This document shows positions 1 through 5,907 of a DNA stretch of 8,875 nt, in pieces (the first letter of the stretch is position 1; every line of letters starts with the position of its first letter). The notes under the pieces were generated by a model. It was not told the DNA's origin. It saw only the letters and a list, made by a program, of their open reading frames with translations, and did no database searches. The DNA lies in contig JAJXXG010000076.1 of NCBI GenBank assembly GCA_021781255.1, positions 1 to 8,875 on the forward strand. The letters run 5' to 3'. This DNA comes from Acidobacteriota bacterium (GTDB taxonomy: Bacteria > Acidobacteriota > Terriglobia > Terriglobales > Acidobacteriaceae). Made by a program: the position numbers and the translations under genes.

Positions 1-75
1 CGGCCTCCGCGCCAGACCCACTCCCCTCGTAGGCATCTCCTACAAGTTCTGATGGCAGCGATGCCCTCCAAGCAC

Positions 76-121
76 CGCCGGGCCATGCAGCGCTCCCACC
101 GGGGCGCTGCATGGCCCGGCG
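76..121. terminator. Perfect 18-bp stem, 10-nt loop hairpin past the VWA gene
   Basis: Bases 76-93 are the exact reverse complement of 104-121, leaving a 10-nt loop at 94-103. The stem is very GC-rich. It begins 47 nt beyond the stop codon of the minus-strand VWA gene, so a role in ending or protecting that transcript is plausible. Neither strand has a run of T after the stem, so it is not a textbook intrinsic terminator. It could instead be a Rho-associated or mRNA-stabilising hairpin, or a dispersed palindromic repeat. The palindrome is seen directly; the function is inferred. Confidence 0.45.
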
Positions 122-167
122 TCTTCAGCGCGGCCTGCCTGCAATGTCTGAAAGAATCCCTGCTTGA

Positions 168-1418
168 TTACTGCGCTTCCCCGCCCGGCGCAAAATACCC
201 TTCCGGCGTCACAATGGTCAGGTCCTTCTTGTCCGTCTTCAGCGCAATCTTGTGGAAGCTGCCGTCTTCCTCCAGCTTTTCCGGCGTGTAGGTCAGCAGA
301 TACTGCCCGCGAATATCCTGTGCGATCAGCCCATAAATCTCTTCCAGATCCTGCTTCCGTCTGGCGTCAAAATACAGCCCGCCCGTCCGCGTTGCAATCT
401 GCTCCAGCGTCTTTCTGCCATCCGTCTGCGGCTGTCGTCCGCCGCCCGGGGTTCCGCTGCCCGGATAGCCTCCACCGGGATACCCGCCTCCCGGATAGCC
501 GCCGCCCGGATACCCACCTCCCGGGTAGCCGCCGCCTGGGTAGCCTCCGCCCGGCCCGCCACTCCGGCCGTGGTTCGCGAAAGGATTCTCCCGGCCCTGG
601 TCGCCCTTCAGGTAGATGGTGTAGATCGCCACATGCGCCCGCTCCGCCGCGTCCAGCGCCTCGTTCATCGTTTCCTTGCTGCCCAGGTCCACGCCGTCTG
701 AGAAGACCACAAGCGCCTTGCGCCCCGTCTTCGGCTTCATCAGCTCATCCGACGCCAGAAAAATCGCATCGTAAAGCTGCGTCGTCTCTCCCGCGCTCGG
801 ACGCTGCCGGTTGTCTCCGGTCGTCTCCGGCCCTTCCCGGTCATCCTTTGTCCGCGAAGTCGGCCCCATCTCATCCAGTTCCTTGTGCAGCTTTTCGCGC
901 GACGCCGTAAAATCCCGCAGCAACTCCACCTCGCGGTCAAAGTGAATCAGAAACATCTCATCGCCGGCCGCATCCGTCGCGCCGCCTGCGGTCTTGGCCC
1001 CACCCGTCGCCGCGGAGCCTGCCGCTGTCCCCGCCTTATTCTCGGCCGGCAGCATCTGGTCCACAAACTTGTCCGCCGCCTTGCGCACGTCCTCGATCGC
1101 CGCCATCGCGCTGTGGCTCGTATCCACCAGCAGCCCCACCTGGAACGGCAATTTGCTCTCGCGCGTAAGCTCCTGGATCACCTGCGGATGCCCATTATCC
1201 GTCAGCGTAAGGTCGCCTTTGTCCAGGCTGCTCACCAGCGCGCCGTGCTTGTCGCGCACCGTCACCGGCACCGTTACCTGGTGACCTTTCGCCGTCGCCT
1301 GCGGCGCTTTTGCCCCTGGCGGCGCAGCGGGCTGCTGAGCCGCGCTGCACAATGCCGCAAGGCCTGCCGCCAGCGCAAACACGCCTACGCTCTGAGTCGT
1401 CCAAAGTCGCTTCATCAT
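168..1418 (-). CDS. Secreted VWFA-related acidobacterial domain protein
   Basis: A 416-residue protein exported by a Sec signal peptide: basic MMKR start, hydrophobic core to about residue 22, likely cleavage after CSA at residues 24-26. Residues about 46-90 form a beta-rich segment that precedes the VWA fold in this family. The VWA fold follows, with the metal-binding MIDAS signature D99-x-S101-x-S103, a TTQLYDAI segment at 212-219 and FSDG at 239-242. Together these match the VWFA-related domain known from Acidobacteria (TIGR03436 type), whose function is generally unassigned. The fold carries two low-complexity insertions: an Ala/Gly stretch at 127-152 and six GGGYP pentapeptides at 290-319. 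The family is probably involved in metal-dependent binding outside the membrane; the ligand cannot be read from sequence. Two adjacent ATG codons make 1418 or 1415 possible starts; an AAGGTG lies upstream. It is transcribed divergently from the NapH-like gene. Confidence 0.88.
   Translation of the reverse strand: MMKRLWTTQSVGVFALAAGLAALCSAAQQPAAPPGAKAPQATAKGHQVTVPVTVRDKHGALVSSLDKGDLTLTDNGHPQVIQELTRESKLPFQVGLLVDTSHSAMAAIEDVRKAADKFVDQMLPAENKAGTAAGSAATGGAKTAGGATDAAGDEMFLIHFDREVELLRDFTASREKLHKELDEMGPTSRTKDDREGPETTGDNRQRPSAGETTQLYDAIFLASDELMKPKTGRKALVVFSDGVDLGSKETMNEALDAAERAHVAIYTIYLKGDQGRENPFANHGRSGGPGGGYPGGGYPGGGYPGGGYPGGGYPGGGYPGSGTPGGGRQPQTDGRKTLEQIATRTGGLYFDARRKQDLEEIYGLIAQDIRGQYLLTYTPEKLEEDGSFHKIALKTDKKDLTIVTPEGYFAPGGEAQ
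463..552 (-). repeat. Six 15-bp repeats encoding GGGYP pentapeptides
   Basis: Six head-to-tail 15-bp units inside the VWA gene, each encoding Gly-Gly-Gly-Tyr-Pro on the minus strand. The units differ mainly at third codon positions, so the peptide is kept while the DNA has drifted. That points to selection on the peptide rather than a very recent expansion. The tract lies between the beta-strand TIYL (residues 267-270) and the last part of the VWA fold, so it would form a flexible surface loop. Confidence 0.9.
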
Positions 1419-1477
1419 GGGCTAGGGTACACCTTCAAGCCCTTAGACGGCGTCGCCGCGCAGACGGTTGGCTCCTT

Positions 1478-1490
1478 CCCGCCAGGCGGG
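1478..1490. promoter_or_regulatory. GC-rich palindrome in the divergent intergenic region
   Basis: CCCGCC, one central base, then GGCGGG: a perfect 6-bp inverted repeat about 60 bp upstream of the VWA start and about 93 bp upstream of the preferred NapH-like start. It could be an operator or a small hairpin in the VWA leader. No clear sigma-70 promoter could be placed next to it. Only the symmetry is certain. Confidence 0.25.
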
Positions 1491-1515
1491 ACGTTCAGCC
1501 CACACAATCCACGTG

Positions 1516-1531
1516 TGTGATTTAAGTCATA
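1516..1531 (+). promoter_or_regulatory. CRP/FNR-class-like binding site
   Basis: TGTGA, six bases, TCATA: nine of the ten conserved positions of the TGTGA-N6-TCACA pattern used by CRP/FNR-family regulators. It lies in the region shared by two divergent genes and about 52 bp upstream of the preferred start of the NapH-like redox gene. Control of a redox protein by a CRP/FNR-type regulator would make sense. One site found by eye can arise by chance, so this is a suggestion. Confidence 0.3.
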
Positions 1532-1582
1532 GTGCGCGCTGAGCCGCTCCGTTACTCTCCCATCCAGAAGGACGAATCTGAC

Positions 1583-2680
1583 ATGGGCGCACTGGCAACT
1601 CCGCAAGCTCCCCGCGACTTTCACAAGAAGACCCTCATCCGCCGGTCCTCGCCGGACCGCTCGCAGCGCATCCGCCAGGCCGTGCAATGGCTTTTCGTCG
1701 CCTTGAACGCCTGGCTCGGCCTCCAGTTCTACCTCTGGGTCCGCTACTTCGAGCACGGCGGCAACGCCCTCTATGTCTCTCGCCCTGCCGGAGTTGAGGG
1801 CTGGCTGCCCATCGCCGGCCTCATGAACTCCAAATACTTCCTGCTCACCGGCCACGTGCCCCTCGTTCACCCCGCGGCCATGTTCCTCTTCGCGGCCTTT
1901 CTGCTTATGAGCCTCCTGCTCAAGAAGGCTTTCTGCGCCTGGCTCTGCCCCGTCGGAACCATCTCGGAAGTCCTCTGGAAGCTGGGCGGAAAAGTCTTCG
2001 GCCGCAATCTCCGCCTGCCCCGCTGGGCCGACCTGCCCCTCCGGGGCCTGAAATATCTGCTCCTCGGCTTCTTCCTCTATTTCATCGCCGCCATGTCGGC
2101 CCAGGCGCTCGAAGGGTTCATGCAAACCCCCTACGGCCTTGTCGCCGACGTCAAAATGCTCAACTTCTTCCGCCACATCGGCCAGACGGGCCTCATCATC
2201 ATGGGCCTGCTCGTTTTGCTCTCCATGCTTATCCAGAACTTCTGGTGCCGCTATCTCTGCCCTTACGGCGCGCTCATGGGCCTCGCTTCCCTGCTCAGCC
2301 CCGTCAAAATCCGCCGCGACGCAGACGCCTGCATCGATTGCGGCAAGTGCGCCCGCGTCTGCCCCGCAGCCCTGCCTGTCGACAAACTCGTGCAGATCCG
2401 CTCCGTCGAGTGCGGCGCCTGCATGCTCTGCGTCGCCGCATGCCCGGCAGAGAATGCCCTGCAGTTAGCGCTGCCGCCGCGTCGCGCCGCCGAGCCCGCG
2501 CAGCGCTGGTATCGCCGCGCCGTCAAGCCGCTCGCCGTCGCTGCAGCTCTCGCCTATATCTTTCTTGGTCTGGTTTTCTATGCCCGCGCCACCAGCCACT
2601 GGCAGACGTCCATGCCCCGGTCCGTCTACATGCAATTGGTGCCGCACGCTGACACGCTGAGCCACCCCGGCGTGGAATAG
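1583..2680 (+). CDS. NapH/NosR-type membrane 4Fe-4S ferredoxin protein
   Basis: A 365-residue inner-membrane iron-sulfur protein related to NapH, the C-terminal half of NosR and CcoG, which pass electrons from quinol to periplasmic partners or act in metal-centre assembly. Predicted membrane helices lie near residues 31-53, 95-114, 156-176, 202-221 and 314-333. Two CxxxCP loops typical of the family follow helices 2 and 4 (C118/C122 and C222/C226). A cytoplasmic ferredoxin module carries two full 4Fe-4S motifs: C250, C253, C256, C260 and C277, C280, C283, C287. The C-terminal helix and short tail are extra to minimal NapH. The ATG at 1583 was chosen because AGAAGGA lies 10 nt upstream; an in-frame GTG at 1532 would add 17 residues. 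No nap, nos or cco genes flank it, so its partner is unknown. Confidence 0.85.
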   Translation: MGALATPQAPRDFHKKTLIRRSSPDRSQRIRQAVQWLFVALNAWLGLQFYLWVRYFEHGGNALYVSRPAGVEGWLPIAGLMNSKYFLLTGHVPLVHPAAMFLFAAFLLMSLLLKKAFCAWLCPVGTISEVLWKLGGKVFGRNLRLPRWADLPLRGLKYLLLGFFLYFIAAMSAQALEGFMQTPYGLVADVKMLNFFRHIGQTGLIIMGLLVLLSMLIQNFWCRYLCPYGALMGLASLLSPVKIRRDADACIDCGKCARVCPAALPVDKLVQIRSVECGACMLCVAACPAENALQLALPPRRAAEPAQRWYRRAVKPLAVAAALAYIFLGLVFYARATSHWQTSMPRSVYMQLVPHADTLSHPGVE

Positions 2681-2719
2681 CCGTATCCCATCCGCTTCGC
2701 CGCAGGATGCCGCCAGCGC

Positions 2720-4234
2720 TTACTCCAGCAGCTTGGTCAGTACGAACTCAAAGCCCTCGCCATCCGGGCCCAGACGAACCACTTTTGCATGCACGGTGAT
2801 CGCGTCCCTCGGATTCTCTCCCGTCGTATTCGAGCTTTGCAGCGTCATTTTAAGAATCGTTCCCGGCGACCAGCGATCATCCGTGATCAGGTAAAACCCG
2901 CTCACGCTGATGTTGCCCACTTTGAATGGCTTCGGCAGCCCGCCCGTCCAGCAGAAAGCAACCATGTTTGGAAATGCAAGCCGTTCGCCCCGGCGTTGAT
3001 CGGGATCTTCCTCCGCTTCGATTTCGACGGGCTCATTCTCGGCATAATCAATCCAGCGCAAGAAGTAGTCAATCCGCCGCAGCAGCCGGATCCGCATCGA
3101 CTCTTTCCGCGCAGGCGATTGCAGCTTCTCGCTCCCGGGAGCATCGGCGCCCGCGCCCGCAGTTTCCCCCGGTTCCTTGCCCACCCAGTCGGCTGAACTC
3201 AGAAACGGAGCCTTCAACGCATCTTTCAGTCGAGGAAAACCAGGCCGCAACCTGCTCGGTGGCGCGGACGTCCAAATTCGAATGCGCTTGAGCCGATTCT
3301 CCCGTTGCGCAATCGAACGCCGCAACTCCGCTTCCATGGAATTCCACTGGTCCGCGGGGCCCTTCACGTCCTTCTTGTCCGGCTTCCCGGCAACCAGTCG
3401 CCGCAGATCGTCTTCCAGTGAATCCTGCTGCGCCTCGGCTCCCGCTTCCTGCGTCGCATCCAGTTGCTGCAACGCGGCCTGCTGCTCAACTGCGTCCTCG
3501 CCCGCAGTCAGCGATTCCATACCGCCTTGATCCGGCAATTGTTCCGCCGCGGCTCCTGCCTCATCCGCAGCCTGTTCATCCGCGGTTGAAATGGGAACCG
3601 GCTCGCTCAGGCTCACTGCTTCATCGGCAACCACAAAGATCAGCTCATCGTTGGAACGGGTCTGCAACGCCGGTTCAGCACTCTCCACCGCCTGCTCAGG
3701 AACAGCGGCAAGCGCAGCTGGCTCAGCCTGGCTCTCTGTCTCCTCGTCCACGGTAAAGATGAGTTCATCGCCGCCGGTGTCCTGCAGCGCCGGTTCCGCA
3801 ATCAACTCGCCTTGCTCTGCGGCAGTTGCAACGGGCGCGATCTCCGGCTGACTCTCGACTTCCTTGACAACGGTAAACAGCAGTTCATCCCCGGTGGAAG
3901 TCCGTGAGCGCGCAATCGAGCCTGGCGGCAAAACAAGAGCGGACTCAGCCCGGCCCCTGAACGGCATCACCTCATAGTCGGGAGACAAGGCAACGCCATG
4001 AATCACGCGGTTGTTCCGGTCCAGATAAACCAGGTCAAATGCAGACAGCGTTCCCGCCACTGGAACGCCGCTGAATCGCTTCAGGTAAAGAGCGGTCTCC
4101 GTATCCCGGTCAAGGCCCTCAATCAGTACCTTCAGAACCCGCAACGGGTCGAGCACGGAATCAACAACAGCAGCCTCTGCGCACAGATAACTCTGCCGGG
4201 ACTTGTTGTATGCGCAGTATGTATTGGCGTCCAT
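2720..4234 (-). CDS. DUF192-like / 40-residue repeat / PilZ fusion protein
   Basis: A 504-residue, probably cytosolic protein without membrane helices. Residues about 10-110 resemble DUF192: an NKSRQSYLC start, a central FDLVYLDRNNRVI strand pair and a closing LPPGSI. Residues 109-228 are three units of exactly 40 residues, each with a DEL(L/I)F(T/V)V core followed by an acidic Glu/Ala/Pro stretch. A Gln/Glu/Ala-rich part and a basic segment (about 296-340) follow, then an amphipathic helix near 379-399. Residues about 412-504 form a PilZ domain with both cyclic-di-GMP signature elements: RxxxR at 414-418 and NxSxxG at 441-446. Family knowledge suggests a cyclic-di-GMP-responsive effector; the process controlled is unknown. 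ATG 4234 is preferred, with GGATGAG upstream; GTG 4240 would add two residues. Its 3' end is convergent with the NapH-like gene, 39 nt away, with no visible terminator between them. Confidence 0.8.
   Translation of the reverse strand: MDANTYCAYNKSRQSYLCAEAAVVDSVLDPLRVLKVLIEGLDRDTETALYLKRFSGVPVAGTLSAFDLVYLDRNNRVIHGVALSPDYEVMPFRGRAESALVLPPGSIARSRTSTGDELLFTVVKEVESQPEIAPVATAAEQGELIAEPALQDTGGDELIFTVDEETESQAEPAALAAVPEQAVESAEPALQTRSNDELIFVVADEAVSLSEPVPISTADEQAADEAGAAAEQLPDQGGMESLTAGEDAVEQQAALQQLDATQEAGAEAQQDSLEDDLRRLVAGKPDKKDVKGPADQWNSMEAELRRSIAQRENRLKRIRIWTSAPPSRLRPGFPRLKDALKAPFLSSADWVGKEPGETAGAGADAPGSEKLQSPARKESMRIRLLRRIDYFLRWIDYAENEPVEIEAEEDPDQRRGERLAFPNMVAFCWTGGLPKPFKVGNISVSGFYLITDDRWSPGTILKMTLQSSNTTGENPRDAITVHAKVVRLGPDGEGFEFVLTKLLE
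3551..3910 (-). repeat. Three in-frame 120-bp repeats in the PilZ gene
   Basis: Translation shows three adjacent 40-residue units without any indel between them. Each has the core (G/N)DEL(L/I)F(T/V)V at the same offset, then E-x-x-S, an EP/EI pair and an Ala/Glu-rich end. The core octapeptide is strongly kept while the rest has drifted. This suggests a short binding motif or beta-strand presented three times on acidic, disordered spacers. Confidence 0.85.
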
Positions 4235-4321
4235 TCGCACTCATCCATCTAACAACTAAAGAGGACCACGCGAAACTTCATCGATTCGTTTCGTTTCCGC
4301 CGCGGAGTCCTGTCCAGCCTT

Positions 4322-4405
4322 AATACGAGCCCCGATACGAATCTTGACACGGCAATTGACACGACATTTGATACGAGCCTTAATCCCAGATCGGATACGA
4401 GATAA
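4322..4405. repeat. Seven-unit degenerate 12-bp tandem repeat
   Basis: Seven consecutive 12-bp units on the plus strand with consensus near GATACGAGCCTT. The units start at 4322, 4334, 4346, 4358, 4370, 4382 and 4394; the sixth is the most diverged. Being a multiple of three, the array is open on the minus strand. There it reads as tetrapeptides of the form R-[IV]-[KNG]-[ACI] within a possible basic 54- to 78-residue ORF (stop at 4256; GTG at 4492 or ATG at 4420). That ORF lacks a ribosome-binding site and resembles nothing I know. The array lies just upstream of the PilZ gene, so a regulatory or minisatellite role is equally possible. Confidence 0.7.
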
Positions 4406-4621
4406 ACCCGCATTCCTCATCGATTTATACACACGCCAGACGCCCCGGCGCGCACCGCGAACCCGGTTTGCCGGCAACCTCGCCGTCCACACTCATCCTC
4501 AACGAAAAAACAGGGATACAAGGCGCGGGCAACGTGAGTTCCATTCTCTGCCACGCCGACCGCAAATACAAGGAAAGAAAAGCCGACGCAGTGACTGAAG
4601 GGTCATTACCGAAGTAGACAA

Positions 4622-4646
4622 AAGGCCCGCCAAAATAGCGGGCCTT
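4622..4646 (-). terminator. Rho-independent terminator, minus-strand direction
   Basis: A perfect 9-bp stem (AAGGCCCGC / GCGGGCCTT) with a 7-nt loop. Read on the minus strand the stem ends in CTT and runs into TTGTCT; on the plus strand only two T follow. It is therefore oriented to end leftward transcription from the accessory segment to its right. About 29 nt before it, a short minus-strand reading frame ends (stop codon 4675-4677). This suggests the terminator once belonged to a gene that is now decayed. Confidence 0.6.
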
Positions 4647-4674
4647 GTCAATGAATCTCTGGTAGCGCTAACGA

Positions 4675-4767
4675 CTACCAAACCGATTTGAAGTCGCCAG
4701 TGTTTATGCGGGTAGAACGCGAAATCTTGTACTGCGATACCCCTACTGTGCCCCGATCCAACAATCG
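4675..4767 (-). pseudogene. Possible 3' remnant of an unidentified minus-strand gene
   Basis: A 30-codon open stretch ending in TAG just ahead of the leftward terminator. It has a protein-like composition (a GVSQYKISRSTRINTGDF segment) but is closed by an in-frame TAG directly upstream and has no ribosome-binding site. The adjacent frame is open through the neighbouring repeat copy (about 4800-4902), so a one-base frameshift would join the two into a longer product. I read this as the end of a decayed gene. The family is not recognised, and chance is possible for so short a stretch. Confidence 0.25.
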
Positions 4768-4799
4768 CTAGGCGACTTTTTATTCTGTGTTCCGCTGTG

Positions 4800-4902
4800 G
4801 GTAGCCTGCCGGTTGCCGTCCCTCTGCGTCATGGCAAACCACCCTTTGAACCAACACCAGCCGAATGCCGGGGAGCCTCGCACCCCTGTCAACGATGTCA
4901 AA
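4800..4902. repeat. Diverged direct repeat, copy A
   Basis: The segment matches copy B about 528 bp to the right. The best part is 4866-4902 against 5394-5429, sharing TGCCGGG, CTCGCACCC and TGTCAACGATGTCAA with only small indels. Weaker similarity extends leftward over roughly another 60 bp. On the minus strand both copies encode a related peptide beginning DIVDR and continuing VR-x-SP. In copy A one extra base puts the two parts in different frames. This looks like an old duplication of a gene segment, with copy A the more decayed. Confidence 0.6.
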
Positions 4903-5009
4903 GTACTTCAGACAATTTCCTTGGATGGCGGAACGTAGCAATCGCCGCCATGAGGTAATCGCTCAAGGCTTCTCTCCCTTGTCTTCAAATCCCAATGCTT
5001 CCTCTTTCT

Positions 5010-5255
5010 CTACTGGCCCTTTTCCGGGGGGTTCGTCTCCGAGTTCTTCGTCTGGTTTCCCCAGCTCGTCTTCTTCCGCTTCGCCGTCCATTGTGCGATC
5101 ACCTGCGGTTCGCTCGGCTTCGGCTGGCTCTGCGGTTCCTGCGCTTTCTTGGCCTGCTTTTCGCGCAAGAGGTTCGCTATTGCCTCCGCACCGCCCTTCC
5201 GGTTCGCTTCCAGAAACTCTTGAATTTCCGCCTGTGTCGGATACCCGTTCGGCAT
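5010..5255 (-). CDS. Hypothetical small hydrophilic protein
   Basis: An 81-residue frame of unknown family. Residues 6-40 look helical (PTQAEIQEFLEANRKGG, then AIANLLREKQAKK), followed by a Gln/Lys/Pro/Ser-rich tail. AAGGAAG ends directly at the ATG, so the Shine-Dalgarno spacing is short. The same DNA is covered by a second long minus-strand frame (4963-5505). That frame looks protein-like upstream of 5255, with GVAKEILAERLKEDAE, but turns into monotonous acidic sequence downstream. The simplest reading is one ancestral gene broken by a frameshift near 5255, with this ORF as its C-terminal part, or a short overlapping gene. It lies between the two direct repeats, downstream of the integrase remnant. 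Confidence 0.35.
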   Translation of the reverse strand: MPNGYPTQAEIQEFLEANRKGGAEAIANLLREKQAKKAQEPQSQPKPSEPQVIAQWTAKRKKTSWGNQTKNSETNPPEKGQ

Positions 5256-5324
5256 CTTCCTTCAACCTTTCTGCCAATATCTCCTTGGCAACGCCAACTA
5301 CGTTTGTTGTTTTCAAGTGGGGCA

Positions 5325-5430
5325 CTGCCACAGCCCAGTTGCCCCGGCTTGCCTGTCTCAGTACGGCAACAACCCCCTTCGATTGAATACCTTTGCCGGG
5401 AGAGTCTCGCACCCTGTCAACGATGTCAAT
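5325..5430. repeat. Diverged direct repeat, copy B
   Basis: Partner of the segment at about 4800-4902. Its right end coincides with the stop codon that closes the integrase fragment (5426-5428), so the integrase gene appears to have been cut and joined here to unrelated DNA. On the minus strand copy B stays open as DIVDRVRDSPGKG and onward for about 55 further codons before the frame change near 5255. A recombination junction or the edge of a small inserted element would fit. Confidence 0.55.
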
Positions 5431-5767
5431 CTGAGGTGGTTGCAGCGTCAATCGTCTTGCTCTCCGCCGTCTCTGATTCAGGCTCTTGTTCGACATGTTC
5501 AGCAAGGATTCCCATTTTGACGTGCCACGCGTTCAAGGCTTCGCGCGGAGAGGAACCAACGGCCTGCCGTTTTAGCTTGCCCTCCTCCCTCCAGGCGAGA
5601 TAGAAATGCCCGCCTTTGCTGCTGGTCGGAACACCATTGACAAGTACAAGCCGCGGGTCGGGCTTGCCATTCTTCCGGGCATCAGGGACGAATTGCCAGC
5701 GGTCGCCAAGTCGGCGATACTGTAAAAGGTTGACTTGTTTATGAGCCTACCCACTGTCCACGTTCAT
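5426..5767 (-). pseudogene. Tyrosine-type integrase N-terminal fragment with in-frame TAG
   Basis: The frame starts at ATG 5767 with AGGAG 4 nt upstream, but has TAG at codon 7 (5747-5749). It then stays open to TGA at 5426-5428. After the TAG it reads VNLLQYRRLGDRWQFV, then KNGKPDPRLVLVNG, GGHFYLAWREEGK and ending TTSD. This layout (short beta-rich N-terminus, KNG-x-PDP, VNG, GG-x-FYL-x-W-x-E-x-GK, then an acidic linker) is what I recall from phage-type integrases of Acidobacteria. The core-binding and catalytic R...HxxR...Y domains are missing: the sequence ends at direct repeat copy B. It is therefore both nonsense-mutated and truncated, and cannot be active. It sits next to a broken tRNA gene, the usual target of such enzymes. 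The family call rests on memory of N-terminal features only. Confidence 0.55.
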
Positions 5768-5816
5768 CTTGCTCCTTCGGTTTTCGTGAGGGCTGATGTG
5801 CGTTATTTTATGAAAA

Positions 5817-5840
5817 TGATCAGTGAGTTGATCAGTGAGG
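5817..5840. repeat. Two tandem 12-bp units upstream of the integrase remnant
   Basis: TGATCAGTGAGT followed at once by TGATCAGTGAGG, 11 of 12 bases identical, each containing the palindrome TGATCA. The pair lies 50 bp upstream of the integrase start codon and 35 bp from the tRNA fragment. That is where integrase arm sites, excisionase sites or an operator of the integrase gene would be expected. Two copies only, so the role is inferred. Confidence 0.45.
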
Positions 5841-5874
5841 CCCAGCACGCTTGGTAAGTTATTGATTATAAAAG

Positions 5875-5907
5875 GAGGGAGTAGTTCAGTGGTAGAACGT
5901 CAGCTTC
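5875..5907 (+). pseudogene. 5' half of a tRNA-Gly gene, cut in the anticodon loop
   Basis: Bases 5875-5881 (acceptor 5' strand), TA, a perfect D-arm (GTTC, loop AGTGGTA, GAAC), G, and anticodon-stem 5' strand TCAGC followed by TTC of the anticodon loop. I recognise this as close to bacterial tRNA-Gly of the GCGGGAGTAGTTCAGTGGTA type, where the loop would continue into a CC-containing anticodon. Here the sequence changes after 5907. No 3' anticodon strand, T-arm or 3' acceptor strand follows, so it cannot fold as a tRNA. A cut in the anticodon loop beside an integrase remnant fits the leftover of site-specific integration. Confidence 0.7.

Noticed and set aside
459..552. Regular repeats considered as a CRISPR array (also the arrays at 3551-3910 and 4322-4405)
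   Set aside because: Units are contiguous or in-frame coding repeats without unique spacers; there are no cas genes.
164..910. 248-codon plus-strand frame opposite the VWA gene
   Set aside because: Arg/Pro/Ser-rich antisense shadow; the opposite strand encodes a signal peptide and intact MIDAS residues.
1415..2176. 253-codon minus-strand reading frame opposite the NapH-like gene
   Set aside because: It lies antisense to a well-supported gene with strong motifs and shows a Glu/Gly/Ala-rich shadow composition typical of GC-rich DNA. No motif supports it.
4532..4615. Plus-strand GTG-started 27-codon frame (VSSILCHADRKYKERKADAV...)
   Set aside because: Composition is protein-like, but it is very short and has no ribosome-binding site; not enough to call a gene.
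4660..4680. Inverted repeat TGGTAG / CTACCA next to the terminator, considered as a tRNA arm or attachment site
   Set aside because: Only six base pairs with a 9-nt loop, and no other tRNA arms around it.
5865..5870. TATAAT on the minus strand as a promoter -10 box for the integrase remnant
   Set aside because: It is about 100 bp from the start codon and no -35 element at the right spacing was convincing.
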